In this document: positions 58,746 to 64,000 of the stretch, piece by piece
How the letters are laid out: every line of letters starts with the position of its first letter
Numbering within the stretch: the stretch's first letter is position 1
NCBI GenBank assembly: GCA_943788425.1
Contig: CALSQF010000001.1
Coordinates: 124,001-188,000 of the forward strand
DNA from: an uncultured Planktomarina sp.
GTDB lineage: Bacteria; Pseudomonadota; Alphaproteobacteria; Rhodobacterales; Rhodobacteraceae
Length of the DNA stretch: 64,000 nucleotides
Direction of reading: 5' to 3'
The notes under the pieces: generated by a model
Told to the model about the DNA's origin: nothing
Databases searched by the model: none
Seen by the model: only the letters and a program-made list of their open reading frames with translations
Program-made: the position numbers and the translations under genes

Positions 58746-59203
58746 GCCATATAATTGCCACCTTTTTTTACATCGGGCATTTGCGCCCGGCTCCGGGCAG
58801 CTGGGGCAGCTTGGCCGCGTTGATCAGTGGCGCCGCTGTGATAAATGGCGCGGGGCTCATTGGGCTTTGCATTGGAATTTTCCTGGCTTGCCTGCTGGGC
58901 TATTGGGCCACAGCGCGCGAAACAGCTGGAAAAAGCGACCATGATCCTTCGGAAATAGTCATTGACGAGGTGGCCGGGCAATGGATTGCCTTGCTGCCGC
59001 TGGCGATTTGGCCCCTACCCTTTGACAGCGCCGCTTTCTATTATCTGTTCGGTTTTGTCGCCTTTCGCCTGTTTGATATCACAAAACCAGGTTTGGTCGG
59101 ATGGGCCGATCGTCTTGTTGGCCCTCTTGGCGTTATGCTCGATGATATCATTGCCGGGGTGATGGTAGCCTTGGCCATGGCGCTTGTGATGGTGGCCTTA
59201 TGA
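58742..59203 (+). CDS. pgpA: Phosphatidylglycerophosphatase A
   Basis: A 153-residue membrane phosphatase that makes phosphatidylglycerol from its phosphate. Signature segments are GHLRPAPGSWGSLAAL (residues 12-27) and DPSEIVIDEVAGQWIALLPL (near 62-81), plus the C-terminal DIIAGVMVALA. It has four hydrophobic segments. The open frame starts well inside ispDF, but ATG 58742 overlaps the ispDF stop and gives the family N-terminus. It overlaps cinA by four bases. Confidence 0.94.
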   Translation: MSHIIATFFYIGHLRPAPGSWGSLAALISGAAVINGAGLIGLCIGIFLACLLGYWATARETAGKSDHDPSEIVIDEVAGQWIALLPLAIWPLPFDSAAFYYLFGFVAFRLFDITKPGLVGWADRLVGPLGVMLDDIIAGVMVALAMALVMVAL

Positions 59204-59679
59204 ACCCTATCGCCGAAGAAATCTTGCGCAGGGCCCAGGCTTTGGGCTTGAAAATCACCTGTGCCGAAAGCTGCACGGGCGGGATGATTAGCGCCGCTTT
59301 GACAGATATTGCCGGCAGTTCAGCCATATTTGAACAGGGCTTTGTCACCTATTCCAATGGGGCAAAGCAGAAGATGCTTGGGGTGCGCCACAAGACCCTT
59401 GCCGATTACGGCGCGGTCTCGGAACCCGTGGCGCGCGAAATGGCTGAAGGCGCATTGCGCCAGTCACAGGCCGATATTGCAATCTCAGTCAGCGGCATTG
59501 CGGGGCCGGGCGGCTCTGAATTTAAGCCCGAGGGCCGCGTATGTTTTGCCCTGGCCAGCGCTCACGGCACCCAAAGCGAAACCCAGGAATTTGGCGCGCT
59601 CGGCCGGGCCGCGGTGCGCCAGGCTGCTTTAAATCATGCCTTAAACTTAATCCATGTGCATCTCAACTTAGCCCATTGA
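59200..59679 (+). CDS. CinA-family nicotinamide-nucleotide amidohydrolase
   Basis: A 159-residue stand-alone CinA C-terminal domain (PncC type), which deamidates nicotinamide mononucleotide for NAD recycling. Motifs are ITCAESCTGGMISAALTD near residues 19-36, FVTYSNGAKQKMLGV, and SVSGIAGPGGSEFKPEGRV. The N-terminal molybdopterin-binding-like domain of full CinA is absent, as in many proteobacteria. It is third in the ispDF operon. No terminator is evident in the 140 bases before amtB. Confidence 0.92.
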   Translation: MNPIAEEILRRAQALGLKITCAESCTGGMISAALTDIAGSSAIFEQGFVTYSNGAKQKMLGVRHKTLADYGAVSEPVAREMAEGALRQSQADIAISVSGIAGPGGSEFKPEGRVCFALASAHGTQSETQEFGALGRAAVRQAALNHALNLIHVHLNLAH

Positions 59680-59819
59680 TTAAACCCGGCGCGTTATTTT
59701 CGCCCAAAATTTATGCAAACTTTGAATAAGCCCTGAAAAACATCAGCGCGCCCGGCATGACGCTTTCCATCACCTGCGCTTATGGTCGAGAAGGCCGGCA
59801 CGTGATTTAGGAGGTTACT

Positions 59820-61007
59820 ATGAACGCTGCTGATACAGCTTGGATTATTGTTGCCACGGCATTGGTGCTATTCATGACACTGCCTGGGCTGGCTCTGTTT
59901 TACGGGGGGCTGGTGCGCGCGCGAAATGTTCTGAGCGTATTTATGCAATGTTTCGGCATTGCTTGTCTCATGAGTGTGCTTTGGTTGGCCTTCGGCTATT
60001 CCATCGCCTTTGGGTCTGGCACCTCCGGCTATTGGGGCGGTCTGAGCCATGTGTTCCTGAACGGTGTTGACGCCAGTACGGTCCGCGATGGCACCACCCT
60101 GCCAGAAGTTCTGTTCTTTGCCTTTCAAATGACCTTCGCCATCATCACCCCCGCCTTGATCGTCGGCGCCTATGTCGAGCGGATTGGCTTTGGGTTTGTG
60201 ATGACATTTTCCGGGCTTTGGATGCTGCTTTGCTATGCGCCGGTTGTCCATTGGGTCTGGGGCGGCGGCTTCCTGGCCGATGGCGGCCTGTTTGGCGCGA
60301 CGGGATTAAAGGATTTCGCGGGCGGTGTTGTGGTGCATGAAACAGCGGGCCTGGCGGCATTGGTCATTGCTGTGATGCTTGGCGCGCGGCGCAATACAAC
60401 CACCCCGCCGCACAACCCTGGCTTTGTCATGCTCGGGGCTGCGATGCTTTGGGTTGGTTGGTTCGGCTTTAACGGCGGATCGCAATTGGCGGCCGATGGC
60501 GGTGCAGCTATGGCTTTGACGGTTACGCATATTTCTGCCGCAGCGGCCTCGCTCACCTGGGCGCTCTGGGAGCGGATCAAATACGGCAAAGCCTCACTCG
60601 TGGGTATGGTCACCGGCACGATTGCAGGGCTGGCCTCGATCACACCAGCTTCTGGCTTCGTTGGTCCAATTGAGGCACTCCTCATCGGTTCAGTCGCAGG
60701 CATCCTGTGCCAGGAAGCGGTAAATCTGGTGCGCAACAGCCTGAAAATAGACGATACATTGGACGTCTTCGCCGTCCACGGTGTCGGCGGGATCTTTGGA
60801 ACCATCATGATCGCAGTCTTTGGAGCAGGCGCATGGGTCGCGCAAATTGGCAGCCTTGTCATTGTCGGCATCTTCACGGTGGTTGTCACCGTGGTGCTGG
60901 TCAAGCTCGTGTCTCTCGTGACCCCTCTGCGGGTCAGTGAAGAAGACGAATACACCGGGCTTGATCTGGCCGCCCATGGCGAGCGCGCCTATGATCACAC
61001 GTCGTAA
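59820..61007 (+). CDS. Ammonium transporter Amt/AmtB
   Basis: A 395-residue ammonium channel with eleven membrane helices. It starts MNAADTAWIIVATALVLFM without an evident long signal peptide. The twin pore histidines are His173 (VVVHETAGLAAL) and His320 (VFAVHGVGGIFGT). AGGAGG lies 6 bases upstream. No PII (glnK) gene adjoins it, which is unusual for amtB, so a second copy beside glnK may exist elsewhere. The nearby ntr genes could control it. No GG-N10-GC sigma54 site was seen. A strong terminator follows. Confidence 0.95.
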   Translation: MNAADTAWIIVATALVLFMTLPGLALFYGGLVRARNVLSVFMQCFGIACLMSVLWLAFGYSIAFGSGTSGYWGGLSHVFLNGVDASTVRDGTTLPEVLFFAFQMTFAIITPALIVGAYVERIGFGFVMTFSGLWMLLCYAPVVHWVWGGGFLADGGLFGATGLKDFAGGVVVHETAGLAALVIAVMLGARRNTTTPPHNPGFVMLGAAMLWVGWFGFNGGSQLAADGGAAMALTVTHISAAAASLTWALWERIKYGKASLVGMVTGTIAGLASITPASGFVGPIEALLIGSVAGILCQEAVNLVRNSLKIDDTLDVFAVHGVGGIFGTIMIAVFGAGAWVAQIGSLVIVGIFTVVVTVVLVKLVSLVTPLRVSEEDEYTGLDLAAHGERAYDHTS

Positions 61008-61026
61008 AACCTAAGGTAAATACGCG

Positions 61027-61055
61027 AAAAAGGCTCCCATTTGGGGGCCTTTTTT
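61027..61055. terminator. bidirectional terminator between amt and coq10-like genes
   Basis: A 12-bp stem AAAAAGGCTCCC / GGGGGCCTTTTT (one T-G pair, 4-base loop) with a run of T on the plus strand, and the same on the minus strand. It serves both convergent genes and overlaps the stop of the minus gene by two bases. Confidence 0.85.
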
Positions 61056-61509
61056 ATGGCCGGGCTTGCCCATAGAGCGCATCCGCTCGGGTCTCAAACG
61101 CTCGCACGATCCGCAGCATGGCCTCATTAAAGACCAGACCAATCACACCTTGTAAAATGGCGTTCTTGAACTCGAAATCAACAAAGAATGTAACAGCGCA
61201 GCCTTCGGCTGTGTCCTCAAACTTCCAGGTCGATTTCATATATTTGAATGGTCCATCGAGATATTGCGTGTCGATGAACTTATCCTTGGGATGCAAGATC
61301 ACCTGACTGCCAAAGCGTTCGCGAAATACTTTAAAAGAGATCACAAGATCCGCCGCCATGATTTGCCGCGATCCCTCATCGGTCACCGATTTCACGCGCG
61401 CGGCGGCACACCAAGGCAAAAATTCCGGGTATGAGGCCACATCTGCGACCAAATCATACATGCCCTGCGCAGAATATGGCAAAATTTTTGTTTCATTATG
61501 CGTAGGCAT
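61054..61509 (-). CDS. Coq10/START-domain ubiquinone-binding protein (RatA-like)
   Basis: A 151-residue START-fold protein of the Coq10/RatA family. It opens [24 protein letters not shown] and has the family stretch [13 protein letters not shown] near residues 30-42 and the C-terminal [16 protein letters not shown]. Members bind ubiquinone or lipid and aid respiration; RatA inhibits ribosome joining in E. coli. ATG 61509 is chosen by the family start; the longer frame adds 9 residues. It shares a terminator with amt. Confidence 0.88.
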   Translation of the reverse strand: MPTHNETKILPYSAQGMYDLVADVASYPEFLPWCAAARVKSVTDEGSRQIMAADLVISFKVFRERFGSQVILHPKDKFIDTQYLDGPFKYMKSTWKFEDTAEGCAVTFFVDFEFKNAILQGVIGLVFNEAMLRIVRAFETRADALYGQARP

Positions 61510-61574
61510 TGTGTTTCCCGCTGACTTTGAGCGCAAGATGTCCTAGAAAGCTGGGGAAAATTCAAGAGGGTACT

Positions 61575-62111
61575 ATGTCGCAAAAACCTTATGTCATCGA
61601 CAATATGATTTCTGCCAAGTCTATCGCGGCCAGAATAGAGCAATTGGCCGCAGAAATTGAGCAAGAATTTGCAGATACTGATAAACTCGTGGTGGTCGGA
61701 CTTTTGCGCGGCTCATTTGTTTTCATTGCTGATTTGGTGCGCGAGATTAATTTGCCGATTGAGGTCGATTTCCTGGAGGTCAGCAGCTATGGCGACGCCA
61801 TGGAAAGCTCGCGCGAAGTGCGTATACTGAAGGATCTGCGCGGCACCATCGAGAATCGTGACGTCCTTATTGTGGAGGACATCGTCGACACCGGCCACAC
61901 GATGAAAAATGTCACCGAGCATATTTTGCGCCGTCAACCCAAACGCATGCGCACCATCGCCCTGCTGGACAAGCCCTCACGACGCGAGGTTGACATCAAG
62001 ACGGACTTCTTAGGCTTTGAAATTCCAGATGAGTTTGTGGTAGGCTATGGTATTGATTTCGCCCAACGCAACCGCAACCTGCCCTTTATTGGAAAAGTTC
62101 GTTTTACATGA
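61575..62111 (+). CDS. hpt: Hypoxanthine phosphoribosyltransferase
   Basis: A 178-residue purine salvage enzyme that adds phosphoribose to hypoxanthine or guanine. The PRPP-binding motif is [14 protein letters not shown] near residues 97-110, with the N-terminal [22 protein letters not shown] and [12 protein letters not shown]. The start at 61575 has AGAGGG upstream; the open frame extends 66 bases further. Its TGA overlaps the ATG of a 59-residue membrane protein. Confidence 0.95.
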   Translation: MSQKPYVIDNMISAKSIAARIEQLAAEIEQEFADTDKLVVVGLLRGSFVFIADLVREINLPIEVDFLEVSSYGDAMESSREVRILKDLRGTIENRDVLIVEDIVDTGHTMKNVTEHILRRQPKRMRTIALLDKPSRREVDIKTDFLGFEIPDEFVVGYGIDFAQRNRNLPFIGKVRFT

Positions 62112-62287
62112 ATCCAAGATTTTTTCTAAAAATGGCGCGGATTGCGCGCCATCCACCCTCGAGAAAAACCATCCTCTTGTGGATTGCCGTTGTGGGGATC
62201 GCTTTGGTCCTCTTTGGCATCGAGCGATTGATCGGCTGGCCAGATTGGTTGACGGTGAATTCGCATCGCGGCGGCATAGGGTTTTAA
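62108..62287 (+). CDS. 59-residue single-helix membrane protein coupled to hpt
   Basis: An ATG overlapping the hpt stop (ATGA) opens 59 codons to TAA at 62285. The product has a basic N-terminus ([20 protein letters not shown]), one membrane helix at about residues 22-40 ([19 protein letters not shown]) and a short tail with GWPDWLTVN. The coupling, charge pattern and the tail typical of small Rhodobacteraceae inner-membrane proteins support a real gene. Function is unknown. Confidence 0.7.
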   Translation: MNPRFFLKMARIARHPPSRKTILLWIAVVGIALVLFGIERLIGWPDWLTVNSHRGGIGF

Positions 62288-62301
62288 CGCAGCCTTTGGC
62301 C

Positions 62302-63250
62302 CTAACCCTGCGCCGCCTGCCGTGCCTTTTGCATTTTCGCAAAATCATCACCCGCGTGATAAGAACTGCGGGTTAAGGGGGTCGCTGAGACCATCAAGAA
62401 TCCCTTCCCTTTGGCCGCTTTCTCATAGCTGGCAAATTCCTCTGGCGTGACAAATCGGTCAACCCGGTGATGTTTGAGCGTCGGTTGGAGATATTGGCCG
62501 ATGGTGATAAAATCTACATTGGCCGCGCGCATATCATCCATGACCTGATGCACCGCTTGGCGATCCTCGCCCTAAACCGACCATGATGCCCGATTTGGTA
62601 AACATCGTGGGATCGAGCTCCTTGACCCGTTGCAGCAGCCGCAGTGAGTGAAAATACCGCGCGCCGGGGCGCACTTCGGGATAGAGACCCGGGACGGTTT
62701 CTAGATTGTGGTTAAACACATCGGGTTTCGCCGCCACAACCTCTTCCAAGGCTTCAGGGGCGCAACGAATTAAATCGGGTGTCAGGATCTCAATGGTTGT
62801 GTTGGGCGATTGCTTGCGAATCGCGCGAATGGTTTGGGCGAAATGCGCCGCACCGCCATCTTCGATATCGTCGCGATCCACTGAGGTGACGACAACGTGG
62901 TTGAGCCCCAATTTTTTTACGGCATCGGCCACCCGGCCCGGCTCGAACACATCTAAATCTTCTGGCGGTTTTCCGGTGGCAATATTGCAAAAGGTACAGG
63001 CCCTCGTGCAGACCTCCCCCATGATCATCATTGTGGCATGGCCTTGATTCCAGCATTCCCCCACATTGGGGCAGCCGGCCTCTTCACAGACAGTCACGAG
63101 CTTATTGTCACGCATGATTTTGCGTGTCTCTTGGTAGCCTTGCCCGACAGGGGCTTTCACACGAATCCAAGCCGGCTTTTTCGGCTGCGGATTGTCCGGC
63201 CGTTTCGCTTTTTCAGGATGGCGTTGCTCGGGAATTTTTAAATTGCGCAT
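62302..63250 (-). pseudogene. lipA: lipoyl synthase gene broken by one inserted base
   Basis: Lipoyl synthase is a radical-SAM enzyme that inserts sulfur into octanoyl groups of 2-oxoacid dehydrogenases. The N-terminal frame (start 63250, [18 protein letters not shown]) carries both cluster motifs: Cys55, Cys60, Cys66 ([12 protein letters not shown]) and Cys81, Cys85, Cys88 (CTRACTFC). After KSGIMVGLG it runs out of frame and stops at 62534. The C-terminal part ([14 protein letters not shown] to SSYHAGDDF) is in the next frame. Deleting one C from the CCC run at 62570-62572 restores [11 protein letters not shown] and a normal 315-residue LipA. A sequence error is at least as likely as real loss. 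Confidence 0.9.
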
Positions 63251-63556
63251 GTCAGTAGTCCTCAGTTGTTTTAAACTAACACAACCCGCGTAAACAGCCA
63301 CCCCCAAGGTTGGGAATATCCGTTATGCACTGAGGCGTTAGCCGACCAAGGCTTCAGCCGCTTGCGTGTCTTGGTAATGGCGCGCCAGCCTTTGCAGTCG
63401 GGACCGCTTTTCCAAAATGGCACCCCACTAAGATTTTGATAATAAAAACCTTATTAGGGTTCGGTCGCATCCCCAGCGCGCCACATCCGATATTTTATTG
63501 CCACATTGGCAGAATACAGCAGTCTTAAAAAGACCTAAGGACCAAAGGCCAATGCC
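63251..63556. other. intergenic region between mttB-like gene and lipA, no gene seen
   Basis: This 306-base stretch should hold the lipA promoter. It contains no RNA fold, repeat or terminator that I can support. A minus-strand frame at 63415-63338, opening with TTG, gives 25 residues of protein-like composition (EKRSRLQRLARHYQDTQ), but it has no ribosome site and may be a remnant or chance. Confidence 0.5.
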
Positions 63557-64000
63557 CTAAACAAAAGCGTCGGGCATCGCAGCTTTTTTGTCAGCCACAT
63601 ATTTCTCAAGCGCCGCCAAAATCTCAGGATCGAGCGGCGGTTGCTGATAACTGGCCAATTGATGGGCCACGCGGTCTACGGCCAAGCTATACGTGTCACG
63701 CGCGCCCTCTTCGTACCAGGTCTCAAAGGGCTTATAGTCAAACAGATTTGACCGCCAAAAAGCAGATTTGAAGTTCCTTTGCGTGTGGTCACAGCCAAGA
63801 TAATGGCCGCTTGGTCCGACCTCTCGGATGGCATCCATCGCTTGGCCGTTTTCATCGGCTGAGACCCCAAGGCCCATTTTCTGCAAAGTGCCTAGGTGGT
63901 CGGCATCCATAATGAATTTCTCAAAGGACGCCACCAGCCCGCCCTCCAGCCAGCCGCAGGAGTGCAGCATGAAGTTCACCCCACCCAAGAGCGCAGCGTT
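63557..64000 (-). CDS. Trimethylamine methyltransferase (MttB) family protein, C-terminal part
   Basis: The frame is open to the right edge and gives the last 147 residues of an MttB-superfamily methyltransferase, beginning NAALLGGVNFMLHSCGWLEG and containing GPSGHYLGCDHTQRNFKSAFW. These enzymes move a methyl group from a quaternary or tertiary amine to a corrinoid protein. Rhodobacterales members lack pyrrolysine and act on compounds such as glycine betaine or unknown amines. The pyrrolysine-position segment is off the edge. The RACo-like protein at 3870-5909 could serve the same corrinoid system. Confidence 0.9.
   Translation of the reverse strand, partial: NAALLGGVNFMLHSCGWLEGGLVASFEKFIMDADHLGTLQKMGLGVSADENGQAMDAIREVGPSGHYLGCDHTQRNFKSAFWRSNLFDYKPFETWYEEGARDTYSLAVDRVAHQLASYQQPPLDPEILAALEKYVADKKAAMPDAFV

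Noticed and set aside
62534-62580. Programmed frameshift in lipA
   Set aside because: The site is a plain CCC run without a slippery heptamer, pseudoknot or SD-like stimulator, and LipA is not known to use frameshifting; mutation or sequence error is simpler.
63338-63415. 25-codon minus-strand frame between the mttB-like gene and lipA
   Set aside because: TTG start without a ribosome site and no known homologue; protein-like composition alone is not enough.

Overview
The window looks like a chromosomal segment of a marine Rhodobacterales bacterium (Roseobacter group). The evidence is the suf gene order with embedded YIP1 genes, the dusB-ntrB-ntrC-ntrY-ntrX-trkA-trkH-hfq-hflX run, fused ispDF, an alphaproteobacterial GTTC-N7-GTTC-type SOS box before recA, and Roseobacter-type paralogues (RACo-like ASKHA protein, MttB family, a Rhodobacteraceae sulfotransferase-like remnant). 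Base composition is moderate, by eye in the mid-50s percent GC. An RCA/Planktomarina-like organism would fit, but this cannot be settled from the sequence alone. There is no prophage, insertion sequence, CRISPR array or rRNA operon in the window.

Layout. 1-3.7 kb: 3' end of sufC, then sufD, two YIP1 membrane proteins and sufS in one tight operon for Fe-S assembly. 3.7-5.9 kb: tRNA-Gly(CCC) and a corrinoid-activation (RACo-like) protein on the minus strand. 6.1-8.8 kb: guaB and an rsmB-like methyltransferase. 8.8-9.3 kb: a decayed sulfotransferase-like pseudogene and the recA control region. 9.3-13.5 kb: recA, alaS, DUF1330. 13.5-20.5 kb: typA and a complete branched-chain amino-acid ABC transporter (SBP, livG, livF, livH, livM) on the minus strand. 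20.6-23.8 kb: GlxA-family regulator, class II DAHP synthase and a PAS_5-like protein. 23.9-28.5 kb: yicC, gmk and gamma-carbonic anhydrase, then tsf, rpsB and a cold-shock gene on the minus strand. 28.7-32 kb: psuK-psuG (pseudouridine breakdown), DUF502 and a LysE-type exporter.

32-37.5 kb is the most accessory part. It holds a candidate small RNA, an orphan YejA-like solute-binding protein, an aquaporin with a Val after its second NPA, an XRE-cupin regulator, a frameshifted AMP-binding gene and a DsbA-family oxidoreductase. 37.5-45.7 kb: mfd, a small membrane protein, hemB, a SYLF-domain protein and a penicillin acylase. 45.7-57.4 kb (minus strand): the hflX/hfq/trk/ntr/dusB block. 57.6-61 kb: ispDF, pgpA, cinA and amtB. 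61-64 kb: coq10-like gene, hpt with a tiny membrane protein, a frameshifted lipA and the C-terminus of an MttB-family methyltransferase running off the right edge.

Most of the window is core housekeeping. The items most worth a second look are the promoter-hairpin-terminator cassette at about 31975-32085, two genes each broken by one apparent inserted base (AMP-binding gene at 36180, lipA at 62570-62572), the in-frame-stop pseudogene before recA, and NtrC/NtrX proteins that both lack the sigma54-contact GAFTGA loop. I did not find a clearly new multi-gene system.
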